A stretch of DNA of 64,000 nucleotides from NCBI GenBank assembly GCA_022482625.1, contig JAKVOU010000001.1, forward strand, positions 186,001 through 250,000, read 5' to 3'. The stretch is from Spirochaetia bacterium. GTDB lineage: Bacteria > Spirochaetota > Spirochaetia > Sphaerochaetales > Sphaerochaetaceae. A program made the translations under genes and the position numbers. Shown piece by piece: positions 1 through 8,414 of this stretch (the stretch's first letter is position 1; each line of letters opens with the position of its first letter). The notes under the pieces were generated by a model, which was not told the origin of the DNA, ran no database searches, and saw only the letters and a list, made by a program, of their open reading frames with translations.

Positions 1-377
1 TATTGACAAGTATACCCGAAGGAATTGCAAGAGATGTAATGGAACATCCTAAAAACAAGAAAGCGTCATCGACACAAATCAGAAAGTACTATGATGATTT
101 ATTGCTGTTGCATTCCAAGGCGCATGTAGAAGGTTGTACGAAAGAGAATTTCCATGATTCGATTTTGCCTCTTGTTGCTTTTTCCAAGGCAAAGCTTGCT
201 TATGGAGTGGGAAGAAAAGTTGTTACCGATGAGTTCAGGGATAAGTTGGTATCCTATATTGATCAGATTGAAAGCCGGGATGATTTTGACCATTTCATTT
301 TGTTTTACCAAGCTTTGATAGGTTATACAAAATACTACGAAAATATGGCAAATGGTAATAGGAATGGGAGGCGCTGA
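1..377 (+). CDS. csm2: Csm2, small subunit of the type III-A Csm complex (5' end outside window)
   Basis: Csm2 is the small helical subunit that lines the crRNA-target duplex in the Csm interference complex. About 124 residues are visible; the residues are helical and charged, with a Csm2-like C-terminal part (FILFYQALIGYTKYYE). The first possible start in the window is a TTG at position 3 without a ribosome site, so the true start probably lies upstream. It is followed after 2 bases by csm3 in the order csm2-csm3-csm4-csm5, which supports the name. cas10 (csm1) would be expected just left of the window. Confidence 0.85.
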   Translation, partial: LTSIPEGIARDVMEHPKNKKASSTQIRKYYDDLLLLHSKAHVEGCTKENFHDSILPLVAFSKAKLAYGVGRKVVTDEFRDKLVSYIDQIESRDDFDHFILFYQALIGYTKYYENMANGNRNGRR

Positions 378-379
378 AA

Positions 380-1030
380 ATGAGCATGGAAATAGTTTCA
401 ATTACAGGAAAACTTGAGATTGTAACAGGACTGCATATCGGAGCAGGGAACGCTGAAATACATATCGGTGGTATTGATTCTGCCGTCATAAAGAATCCAT
501 TGGATGGTTATCCGTACATTCCTGGTTCTTCACTTAAGGGAAAAATCAGGTCATTGCTTGAACTGACTGAGGGAATCGTCACTGATGGGAACATTTCCAA
601 TCGAAAAAATACAGAAAGCCTTATTCCTGTCGTATTCGGAGATACTAGCCAGCAGGGAATGTCCCAAGTAATTTTCCGTGATTGTTTCCTTTCTAAGGAA
701 TCAAAACAGAAGTTACAGGAACGGAATATACTGGCAACTGAGGAAAAAAGCGAGAATCATATTGATAGAATTACTGGTGTTGCTTCTGATCCCCGCAATA
801 TTGAAAGAGTTATTCCTGGTATGATATTTGATTTTGAGATGAACCTTAGGATTACTGACAGTGCGAAGAGAGAAAAGATTCTGCAACTGATTAAAAACGG
901 ACTATACCTGCTTGAACATGATGCCTTGGGCGGATCAGGTAGCCGAGGTTATGGCAAGGTAAAGTTTTCTGGGCTGAAGTGTGATGGTACGGATTTTCCT
1001 GTGGAGTATGATGCACATGAAGTACTGTAA
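380..1030 (+). CDS. csm3: Csm3, RAMP backbone subunit and target-RNA nuclease of type III-A
   Basis: Csm3 forms the Cas7-like filament of the Csm complex and cuts target RNA every six nucleotides. The 216-residue protein has the usual family length. An early glycine-rich GLHIGAG segment (residues 17-23) is followed by Asp33 in GGIDSAV, which matches the catalytic Asp33 of studied Csm3 proteins. The RAMP signature PYIPGSSLKGKIRS lies at about 45-58 and a C-terminal GGSGSRGYGKV glycine loop is present. A GGAG-type ribosome site precedes the ATG. The active-site Asp is retained, so RNA cleavage by the complex should be functional. Confidence 0.95.
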   Translation: MSMEIVSITGKLEIVTGLHIGAGNAEIHIGGIDSAVIKNPLDGYPYIPGSSLKGKIRSLLELTEGIVTDGNISNRKNTESLIPVVFGDTSQQGMSQVIFRDCFLSKESKQKLQERNILATEEKSENHIDRITGVASDPRNIERVIPGMIFDFEMNLRITDSAKREKILQLIKNGLYLLEHDALGGSGSRGYGKVKFSGLKCDGTDFPVEYDAHEVL

Positions 1031-1949
1031 ACTTCGTTTTTGTGCAAAAAGTGCCTTCTCAAATCTCTTTACTGCCGATCAGGTTTGGGGGCAGATGGTA
1101 TGGGCAATTTCTGCCTTGGAAGGAGAAGCTGCTGCGACGAAGTTTGTCGAGGACTTTGATGAAGTACCACCTTTTGTGCTTTCTGCCATGATGCCGGAAG
1201 GTTTTTTGCCGAGGGTTGTGCTTCCTCCGATGCAATCGAAAGAAAAAATGAATGCTGTAGAGGAAAGAAAGGCTCGGGAAAGAGTAAAATCAAACAAGAA
1301 AAGGAAGTGGATTCCAATCAATACCTTGCTTGAAGTGCAGGATAATATTGCTTTGTTATCACAAAAAGAGATTCCTGGGAAGAAAGATCAAGAGGTGATA
1401 CAACCTGTCAATGAAGTACATGTTTCACTGGACCGTACTACCAATACGCCTTTTGAGGATGGGGGTTTGTATAACCAGCAATACTACATTTCAACAAAGC
1501 CATTGATTGTCTACGTTCGCCTTGATAGAGATGAAACGGAGTGGTCTGCATGGCTCAAGAAAATCTGTAAGTATCTTGAAGCCGTTGGCATCGGCGGAGA
1601 CCGTACTGTTGGTAAAGGAAGTTTTAGCATCAGCGTGGAAGAGCTTGATGAGAGTGAGCAGAAATTGTTTGACTACAAAGGTGGAAATGCATGGATATCG
1701 TTGAGCAGATGTGCGGGTAGGAATCTAAAGCCACTGTACTATACAATAAGTCTTTATGCTGGTATAACCGGTGGTTCTCTTACTGAGGCAAAGACCTATA
1801 ACAAGTATCCTGTACTCTACTATGAACCAGGTTCTTTGTTTGATGCCGGAGGAGGGACGGGAAGTCTGCTGCATCATGTTCAGGAAGACCCTAGAATCTG
1901 TTCATATGGTTATCTGTTTCCGCTTCCAGTGAGAAGCATTGGAGAGTGA
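1017..1949 (+). CDS. csm4: Csm4, Cas5-like RAMP subunit of type III-A
   Basis: Csm4 caps the 5' handle of the crRNA and binds Cas10 in the Csm complex. The protein begins MKYCKLRFCAKSAF, continues with a segment typical of Csm4 (FTADQVWGQMVWAI), has a central GIGGDRTVGKGSF glycine-rich loop, and ends near YGYLFPLPV. I chose the ATG at 1017 because GGAG at 1003-1006 sits about ten bases upstream; ATGs at 1008 and 1011 and a GTG at 981 are alternatives. It overlaps the end of csm3 by 14 bases, so translation is probably coupled. Confidence 0.92.
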   Translation: MKYCKLRFCAKSAFSNLFTADQVWGQMVWAISALEGEAAATKFVEDFDEVPPFVLSAMMPEGFLPRVVLPPMQSKEKMNAVEERKARERVKSNKKRKWIPINTLLEVQDNIALLSQKEIPGKKDQEVIQPVNEVHVSLDRTTNTPFEDGGLYNQQYYISTKPLIVYVRLDRDETEWSAWLKKICKYLEAVGIGGDRTVGKGSFSISVEELDESEQKLFDYKGGNAWISLSRCAGRNLKPLYYTISLYAGITGGSLTEAKTYNKYPVLYYEPGSLFDAGGGTGSLLHHVQEDPRICSYGYLFPLPVRSIGE

Positions 1950-3067
1950 TGATGGAAGAAAAATGGACAACGTATCCGGTTGTAGTAGAAATTATAACAC
2001 CGGTAATTATCAATACCGGAGAAGTATACGAATGTGGTGAGCTGTTCTATGATGAAAATGTAAAACGCCTGTATCAACTACGTGTCGATAATTTACTAGC
2101 TGCTATGAACAAAGAAGAAGCTGACCGATTTGTTCGTATCGTATCTACCGGTGTGACACAAAGAAATCCAATCCAGTTCCATGAGCAGATGAAGCTAGTA
2201 TCGACGGTCATAGGAAAACATCCTGACCAGTTGAGAAATATCATTGCAAGGCCGATGGGATTCACTGAAAATGGACAAAGGATGTTCAGTAAGAAACCTT
2301 GGTCGGAAGTTTCAAAGATTATGACACGTAAGTTTAATGAAAAACCATACTTGCCAGGTTCTTCGATCAAAGGAGCTCTTCGGACCGCAATACTTGAGCA
2401 GATGCGGGGAGTACAGGATTCTGATGGCTCGAAGTATACAGTAGTCCACAGTCAAGGTATGTACACTAAATATATCAAGAGCCAAGAACTTGATGCAAAG
2501 ATTCTTTCTGATAACAATTGGGCGCGTTTTGATATCAAAAGCGATCCATTCAAGTTTATTCGGGTAAGTGACTTTGATTTTTCCAGTCCACAGGCAAAAG
2601 TCATCTTGGGGCAAGTTTCTATTACGACTCATGCAGAACCGATTGAGTACTATACAGGTATGAGTGAGGCAACCTGTCTAGGGGAAGAATGCATGTATGC
2701 AGAAGGGAGTATTTCCATTTCATCTAGAATTAAGGAAACAGCTTTGAAAAGTTTTTTCTCAGTAGATGCTATCTTTCATGCAGTGGATGAATTTTACTTT
2801 GCTGCCTATAACAATCATCGGGAAAAACTTCCCATTTCCGTTGCAACGACAATGGACAAGTTGCTGCAACCTTACGTAGATAACAGAAAACCTTTGCTTC
2901 GTTTAGGAAAGTACAATGGCATTGAAAACAAAACCTACAATATCGACAGGGATTCTGATATTCGTCCTAAAATGCCACAGGATGCCAATAAGACAGGAAC
3001 TTCTTCATGTGCTACGGTAAACGGACGGTACTTGCCAGGATATTGCGTCATCTACAAGAAAAAGTAG
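1949..3067 (+). CDS. csm5: Csm5, RAMP subunit at the 3' end of the Csm complex
   Basis: Csm5 sits at the 3' end of the crRNA in the Csm complex and takes part in crRNA maturation. The N-terminal ITPVIINTG segment and the RAMP loop KPYLPGSSIKGALRTAI (about residues 130-147) identify it. The product is about 372 residues. The start codon overlaps the csm4 stop; GTG 1946, ATG 1949 and ATG 1952 share the ribosome site GGAGAG at 1941-1946, so the exact start is uncertain by one or two codons. Confidence 0.92.
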   Translation: MMEEKWTTYPVVVEIITPVIINTGEVYECGELFYDENVKRLYQLRVDNLLAAMNKEEADRFVRIVSTGVTQRNPIQFHEQMKLVSTVIGKHPDQLRNIIARPMGFTENGQRMFSKKPWSEVSKIMTRKFNEKPYLPGSSIKGALRTAILEQMRGVQDSDGSKYTVVHSQGMYTKYIKSQELDAKILSDNNWARFDIKSDPFKFIRVSDFDFSSPQAKVILGQVSITTHAEPIEYYTGMSEATCLGEECMYAEGSISISSRIKETALKSFFSVDAIFHAVDEFYFAAYNNHREKLPISVATTMDKLLQPYVDNRKPLLRLGKYNGIENKTYNIDRDSDIRPKMPQDANKTGTSSCATVNGRYLPGYCVIYKKK

Positions 3068-3080
3068 TGAGGAACACAAT

Positions 3081-4643
3081 ATGAAATTGATTGTAAACCT
3101 TGGAAACAGTGATCTTCGGGTAAAGTTGTCTGATGTTGATGGTTACTATGTATTCAGAAAAAGAGAAAACTATCTTGCAAATCTGAGGGAAGTTACCAAA
3201 GCCATTGATGCTGTTCCCGAAGTAAAGATTTCTGCTGATGGCATCGTAGAAGATGCATTGTGTATCGAGGGCAATACACATCAGATAAAAAGCATACAGT
3301 TTCCAATTCTTGCAGAGGAAATACATGCCATTGAAAAGGCAGAAGGCAAAATTCTGACAGATATCATCTGCTTTGTAACCATGCAGGAACCTGAAGTAGG
3401 AACCGATACCTATGGGCTTGCCAAGTTGTTGGATGGACCTGTTGGACAGCAATTGTTTCCAAATAGAAGATTTACGTTTGTCTGTATCAAGGAAAATCCT
3501 TCTGATTACGGAGCAATGATGGCTTACTATACAGCATTTTTCCATGATAGGGGGGATATTGCTGATATAGTGGTTTCCATTGCACAAGGAACTCCTGCCA
3601 TGTGTTTTGGCCTTTCTACAGGAATTGCCAAGCTAAGCCCGAATGTACATCAGTACTATGCTTCAAATAATTTCATGGATGACAAGATAAGAATCGTCAG
3701 ATTGGATTATTTTTCCAAAGCAGAAAAAGAACAGCAGATAGATAGATATTTTCAACTGATGGAAAGGGGTGATTATCCTTCTGCCTGCAATATGATCAAA
3801 GGATCGGTATTGGAAGGATATGCTTCAGTTGTACCTCTGACCCAGTACTATATTTACAGATCAAATTACCGTTTTGACGATGCTGTAAATTCTTTGGTTA
3901 AATTGGAACAGCTTGCATTTGCACCAAGACAGGTATCACTTGTAAAGGACAATGTAGAGCGGATTCTTTCTACACTTATCCCAGGTGATAAAGGAAAGTT
4001 TGATTTGGATTTCAATTCTGACAATTTTCCCTATGATTTGCTTGAAACGCTAGTAAATATCAGATTCAACTATCAGCATCAGAATTTTTTCCTTGCCATT
4101 GCGTTGATGACTTCATTCTTGGATGTCTTTGAAAATTTCCTTGTTTGCAGAGGACTTGGATTATCCAATATGGATTATAAAAGTTATCATTATCCATCTT
4201 TAGATTTGTATATAAAGGAACATATTGATGTGGATAAATTGTCAAATACGAAATATAGGGAACTTAAAGAGAATTGGAAACAAGACGAGAAGGGAGAATA
4301 TTACCTTAATATTAATGGGTTGTCCAGATATTGTATGTTGAAATGGATTTACGAAACAAATCCAAACTGTTCATTTGTTGTTTCTTATTTCCCTTTAGCG
4401 GAAAAACAAGGAAAATTTGCAGACTTGAGAAAGTTACGTAACCGTTTGCCTATTGCACACAGTGTTGATTCTATTTCTGAAATGAAAATAAACAAAACCT
4501 TAAAGGAAATTAATTTCATAGAATTGATGGACAGGTTTAAACACATTCTTGACGGTATGCTGTCCAAGGAGCAACCTCGTTTTCCTGATTATTTTTCTCA
4601 GCTGAAAGATTTTGAAACAGAACTCAGGGCGTACATAAAATGA
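3081..4643 (+). CDS. csm6: Csm6-type CARF-HEPN ribonuclease
   Basis: Csm6 is a stand-alone RNase switched on by cyclic oligoadenylate made by Cas10 when the Csm complex binds target RNA. The 520-residue protein starts with a Rossmann-like strand (LIVNLGNSD) and has a CARF-type loop at about 164-185 (SIAQGTPAMCFGLSTG). The C-terminal HEPN domain contains the catalytic R-x4-H motif, Arg455 to His460 in RNRLPIAH. It lies 14 bases after csm5 and overlaps cas1 by 4 bases, within the same operon. Family assignment is strong; which cyclic oligoadenylate it senses cannot be read from the sequence. Confidence 0.88.
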   Translation: MKLIVNLGNSDLRVKLSDVDGYYVFRKRENYLANLREVTKAIDAVPEVKISADGIVEDALCIEGNTHQIKSIQFPILAEEIHAIEKAEGKILTDIICFVTMQEPEVGTDTYGLAKLLDGPVGQQLFPNRRFTFVCIKENPSDYGAMMAYYTAFFHDRGDIADIVVSIAQGTPAMCFGLSTGIAKLSPNVHQYYASNNFMDDKIRIVRLDYFSKAEKEQQIDRYFQLMERGDYPSACNMIKGSVLEGYASVVPLTQYYIYRSNYRFDDAVNSLVKLEQLAFAPRQVSLVKDNVERILSTLIPGDKGKFDLDFNSDNFPYDLLETLVNIRFNYQHQNFFLAIALMTSFLDVFENFLVCRGLGLSNMDYKSYHYPSLDLYIKEHIDVDKLSNTKYRELKENWKQDEKGEYYLNINGLSRYCMLKWIYETNPNCSFVVSYFPLAEKQGKFADLRKLRNRLPIAHSVDSISEMKINKTLKEINFIELMDRFKHILDGMLSKEQPRFPDYFSQLKDFETELRAYIK

Positions 4644-5692
4644 TTGTGTATTTGGTATCAAACAATGGAACTTTAAAAAAGGAAAATGATGTACTGTTGT
4701 ACAGCGACTACAAAGGGAATGTGACTAAATTAATTCCTGAGAAAGTTTCACTGTTGATTATCATTGGAAAATTACAGATTACAGGTTCTGCTTTTCAGTT
4801 GATCTGCAGGCAAAAGATTCAATTGTTTTTCCTTTCCAAGAACGGTTTTGGCAATGGGAAATTTATCTATGGAGATAGCAAAAATACCTTGCTGAGGCAT
4901 AAACAGCATCAGTTATATGATAATTCACAAAGTGCATTGGCCATAGCAAAGGATATTGTTGCCGGGAAATTAAGCAATGAGTTTTATTTTTCCCAACGGA
5001 TTGCAAGGACCCGCAATTGTCAGGATATAAATAGTGATATAAGAACTATTCGTCAATTACATGATATGGTCGCTTCTTGCGATTCCATGGATGGTGTCCG
5101 GGGTATAGAAGGAAAAGCTGCTACATGTTATTTTAATTGTCTTGGACATAATTTTATTATTGATTGGACTAAGTTTTCAAAACGCACGAAAAATCCTCCT
5201 TTGGATGAAATCAATTCAGTGTTGAGTTTTTTATATACATTGGTTGCTAACAGAATTGATATTTTATTATTTCAAGAAGGTTTGGATGATTCTATCGGTT
5301 ATCTCCATGCACTTTCCTATGGACGCAAATCATTGGTGTTTGATTTGGAAGAAGAATTCAGGACACCGGTAGTTGATACTTTGGCTTGTGCTCTTTTTAA
5401 CAGAGGGGAGGTGGAACAGAATGATTTCGAAACTAAGGAAGATGAAGGTAATGAAGAGAACGGATCAAATGAAACTATTGAAAACAGAAGTTTGCGGAAA
5501 GGTGTCTATCTGACAGAGGGTGGTATGAAGAAAACGATTGCAGCATTTGAGAAAAAATTGCTTCAAGAACACTACTATCCGGAACTGAACAAGAAGCTGA
5601 GCTATGAAAAGATACTAGGTGAACAGGTAAAGCTTTTCAAAAGTGTAATCAGCGGAGATCGAGAACATTATGTTCCTTTTGTGGTGACGTGA
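4640..5692 (+). CDS. cas1: Cas1 integrase
   Basis: Cas1 with Cas2 inserts new spacers at the leader end of the array. The protein has 350 residues, in the family range. The metal-binding residues are visible: Glu157 in RGIEGKAA, His223 in GYLHALSYGRKSL, and the acidic cluster Asp235-Glu238 in FDLEEEF. There is an acidic low-complexity insert at about 258-280 (FETKEDEGNEENGS). The ATG overlaps the csm6 stop and the stop overlaps the cas2 start by 4 bases, giving a tightly coupled adaptation cassette. Confidence 0.96.
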   Translation: MIVYLVSNNGTLKKENDVLLYSDYKGNVTKLIPEKVSLLIIIGKLQITGSAFQLICRQKIQLFFLSKNGFGNGKFIYGDSKNTLLRHKQHQLYDNSQSALAIAKDIVAGKLSNEFYFSQRIARTRNCQDINSDIRTIRQLHDMVASCDSMDGVRGIEGKAATCYFNCLGHNFIIDWTKFSKRTKNPPLDEINSVLSFLYTLVANRIDILLFQEGLDDSIGYLHALSYGRKSLVFDLEEEFRTPVVDTLACALFNRGEVEQNDFETKEDEGNEENGSNETIENRSLRKGVYLTEGGMKKTIAAFEKKLLQEHYYPELNKKLSYEKILGEQVKLFKSVISGDREHYVPFVVT

Positions 5693-5967
5693 TGATATAC
5701 TTTTGTTGTTATGATATAACTGATGCCAGACGTCTGAAGAAAGTTGCCAAGACACTTGAAAAATGGGGAGTTCGTGTTCAGCGTTCATTTTTTTGCTGTG
5801 AAGAGGATTCTGATGCCATACAGGCTTTGTCGGCAGAAATAATAGCACAAATTGACCAGAAAGTAGATAAGTTCTGTGTGTATCCTATCTGTGATGCTTG
5901 TTTCAAAAAGATTGTATACTTCGGTTGTGATGCATCTTTCATAATGCCTGAATATATGATACTATGA
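5689..5967 (+). CDS. cas2: Cas2, first of two tandem copies
   Basis: Cas2 is the small ferredoxin-fold scaffold of the Cas1-Cas2 integrase. The 92-residue protein opens with the typical strand and Asp (FCCYDITDARR, Asp9) and keeps the R-V-Q-R-S-F segment that follows the first helix. It is unusually cysteine-rich for Cas2 (CC at 6-7, FFCCEE, CDACF). It overlaps cas1 at an ATGA and the next cas2 at another ATGA. Confidence 0.93.
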   Translation: MMIYFCCYDITDARRLKKVAKTLEKWGVRVQRSFFCCEEDSDAIQALSAEIIAQIDQKVDKFCVYPICDACFKKIVYFGCDASFIMPEYMIL

Positions 5968-6260
5968 AAAAAGTTAGGTTGTATCTGCTGGTCTATGATA
6001 TTACAAATGCACGGGTGTATCGGAAATTGTACAAAATCCTCGATTCTTATGTCTACCAAAGAATAGAGAAATCTGTTTTAGAGTTGACGTTGACCGATAT
6101 GGATTTGGTAAGATTACGACGCCAGTTAGGGAAGCTTTTCCCAGATGATGAGGAAAAGATAATATTGATTCCTGTCTGTAGGGATGACCAGAGCAAGGTG
6201 CGGGTATATGGCGCTGTCTGCAGAGAAAGTGTAAGTGAACCCGACTTTGTAATGTTGTAG
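5964..6260 (+). CDS. cas2: Cas2, second divergent copy
   Basis: This 98-residue protein is also Cas2-like: YLLVYDITNARVYRKL carries the conserved Asp12, followed by QRIEKSVLELTL and a C-terminal strand. It differs clearly from the copy just upstream in length, composition and C-terminus, so it is not a recent duplicate. The four-base overlap with cas2-1 means they are made together. It is the last gene before the leader. It could be a partner subunit for a Cas2 heterodimer or a Cas2-type RNase; the sequence alone does not decide. Confidence 0.9.
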   Translation: MKKVRLYLLVYDITNARVYRKLYKILDSYVYQRIEKSVLELTLTDMDLVRLRRQLGKLFPDDEEKIILIPVCRDDQSKVRVYGAVCRESVSEPDFVML

Positions 6261-6461
6261 CGCAGACCCCTGGTAGAGTAGCTTTTTGCCATTTTTACCG
6301 TAGGGTTCGCGAAGATTTGTAGGTATTTATATCGGAAGGAGTTAGCCATTATGTACCATTTTGATAAGAGCAAAAGTATGTATTGTTGGAAAGATACAGT
6401 GGGTAGATTCGCGCAGAAGGACGAACAACTTATTACAATGGTAAGAAATACAAAGAGTGGA
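6261..6461 (+). promoter_or_regulatory. CRISPR leader
   Basis: About 200 bases separate the last cas2 from the first repeat. The array decays at its far end (truncated repeat at 8139-8163), so this cas-proximal side is the leader, where transcription and new insertions are expected. No convincing -35/-10 pair is visible; TACAAT at 6434-6439 could be a -10. A small ORF with a good ribosome site lies inside (6351-6467). Confidence 0.7.
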
Positions 6462-6467
6462 GTCTAA
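6351..6467 (+). CDS. Possible 38-residue leader ORF ending in the first CRISPR repeat
   Basis: The sequence GGAAGGAG at 6334-6341 lies nine bases before an ATG that opens 38 codons (MYHFDKSKSMYCWKDTVGRF at the start). The stop TAA is formed by bases 4-6 of the first repeat. The predicted peptide is basic and polar and I do not recognise it. It may be chance, but a ribosome site of this quality just upstream of an array is unusual. Confidence 0.3.
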   Translation: MYHFDKSKSMYCWKDTVGRFAQKDEQLITMVRNTKSGV

Positions 6468-8163
6468 AGCTATTGACCTGTAGAAAGGGATTAAGACAGC
6501 GACCAGACAGAAACGGTCTTGTAATCGATGACATATCGTCTAAAGCTATTGACCTGTAGAAAGGGATTAAGACATCTGTTCAATTGCATCATAGACGATT
6601 TCTTCATCAATCTGTCTAAAGCTATTGACCTGTAGAAAGGGATTAAGACTGTCATCGCATCGATGTCTTTTGCCTCCGGGAATATCTTGTCTAAAGCTAT
6701 TGACCTGTAGAAAGGGATTAAGACTGGCGCACCGATGAAACTCAATGTGTACTCCGTACTCTCTGGTCTAAAGCTATTGACCTGTAGAAAGGGATTAAGA
6801 CAAAATCTTTTTTGTTTGGTTGACGCTGTATCAATCAACCTGTCTAAAGCTATTGACCTGTAGAAAGGGATTAAGACTCTTTTACTCCTCTTGCGGTTCA
6901 TATTCAAAAACTTCACCGTCTAAAGCTATTGACCTGTAGAAAGGGATTAAGACTATTTTTTAAATTCTGTCCAATAGGCTTTTTTACAAAATCCGTCTAA
7001 AGCTATTGACCTGTAGAAAGGGATTAAGACATCAGCCAAATTCCAACCGTAACGGTTAACATCTCTACCACTGTCTAAAGCTATTGACCTGTAGAAAGGG
7101 ATTAAGACTCCAATTCCATCGGGATTGTTATCGTCGATTAAAGCGCCACAAGTCTAAAGCTATTGACCTGTAGAAAGGGATTAAGACTAGTAGCCACATA
7201 GTAAGGATAATCCCTATCTTTACCTAAATCGTCTAAAGCTATTGACCTGTAGAAAGGGATTAAGACTGTCCTTGCCAAATGCCAATACTTTTTTGCCACC
7301 TTTGGTCTAAAGCTATTGACCTGTAGAAAGGGATTAAGACTAGTCATTATCAAAAGTGGCACTTACAGCGATGACATTATACAGTCTAAAGCTATTGACC
7401 TGTAGAAAGGGATTAAGACTTTACGACCTCAATTTTTTTAATCTCTTTTTTCATTTTTCGTCTAAAGCTATTGACCTGTAGAAAGGGATTAAGACTTTAC
7501 AGTTCTTGACATATTTTACTCCTTAAAAAAGTGTCTAAAGCTATTGACCTGTAGAAAGGGATTAAGACGCACCTGGTTGAAGGAGCCCTTCTCGTTTGCG
7601 AGATATGCGTGTCTAAAGCTATTGACCTGTAGAAAGGGATTAAGACCTGATTCTCTGACCAGCAATTACAACGTCCTTGAAATTGTCTAAAGCTATTGAC
7701 CTGTAGAAAGGGATTAAGACACTGGTTCAAGAGCCCTATATATTCTGCACGACTTATTGTCTAAAGCTATTGACCTGTAGAAAGGGATTAAGACCCATGC
7801 TCACACAGGTCCTTGTGCTCCTCAGGAGTCCTTGTCTAAAGCTATTGACCTGTAGAAAGGGATTAAGACGAAAACCCCTGAAATTTGTAAACCGTTATCG
7901 TAGGGATTGTCTAAAGCTATTGACCTGTAGAAAGGGATTAAGACAATGTCACTATCATCATCACACACCTCTCATTTTCTGGTCTAAAGCTATTGACCTG
8001 TAGAAAGGGATTAAGACAATCAGCCGCCTTTGCGGCCTCTTCGCCCGTCAAGAACAGGCAGGTCTAAAGCTATTGACCTGTAGAAAGGGATTAAGACCGC
8101 CCGTCAAGAACAGGCAGGCTTGCCTGTCTGTGATAGCTGTCTAAAGCTATTGACCTGTAGAAA
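6462..8163 (+). CRISPR. CRISPR array, 22 full 36-bp repeats plus one truncated repeat, 22 spacers
   Basis: The repeat begins GTCTAAAGCTATTGACC and ends GGGATTAAGAC. Full copies start at 6462, 6538, 6614, 6689, 6766, 6842, 6918, 6995, 7073, 7152, 7231, 7305, 7384, 7460, 7533, 7611, 7685, 7759, 7834, 7909, 7982 and 8062; the last, at 8139, stops after 25 bases. I saw no variant among the full copies. Spacers are 37 to 44 bases, as is common for type III. The last eight bases, ATTAAGAC, resemble the ATTGAAAC-type 5' handle, so the crRNA is read on the plus strand, away from the cas genes. Confidence 0.98.
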
Positions 8164-8235
8164 CATATAACAAGGGATGTTTTTGTAATACTCGAAACTA
8201 ATTGATTAGGGTGAATAAATATACAGTTATCCCGG

Positions 8236-8377
8236 CCTGTCCGCGGGCATATCGGACACAGGGGCTATATAGCCTAGTGGACATACTTGCCGTGAGGACG
8301 GCACAGCTGCTGTATGGATATGCATTATTCATGAATATTTTTAGCTCCGAACGACACAGTGCGTAGTTCGGGGCTAA
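8236..8377. other. Cluster of four stem-loops after the array
   Basis: Four inverted repeats follow each other in a GC-richer patch inside AT-rich sequence: 8236-8243 with 8253-8262 (8 bp, two-base bulge); the palindrome GGCTATATAGCC at 8263-8274; TGCCGT-GAGG-ACGGCA at 8288-8303; and a 12-bp stem, 8341-8352 with 8366-8377. No T-run follows on either strand, so none is a classical terminator. It could be a structured RNA, regulatory leader remnant or decayed gene; the rest of 8164-8414 shows nothing recognisable. Confidence 0.4.
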
Positions 8378-8414
8378 GAAATCCAAATACCTCGTAGCTT
8401 GCACGGAAGAGGAT

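Noticed and set aside
6491-8003. Several ORFs in and around the array (both strands)
   Set aside because: They are read-throughs of the CRISPR repeats (LNPFLQVNSFR and LIPFYRSIALD type repeats) and not genes.
8250-8380. tRNA- or tmRNA-like arms in the structured region
   Set aside because: The candidate arms do not give a seven-base anticodon loop, a T-arm consensus or a closed acceptor stem.
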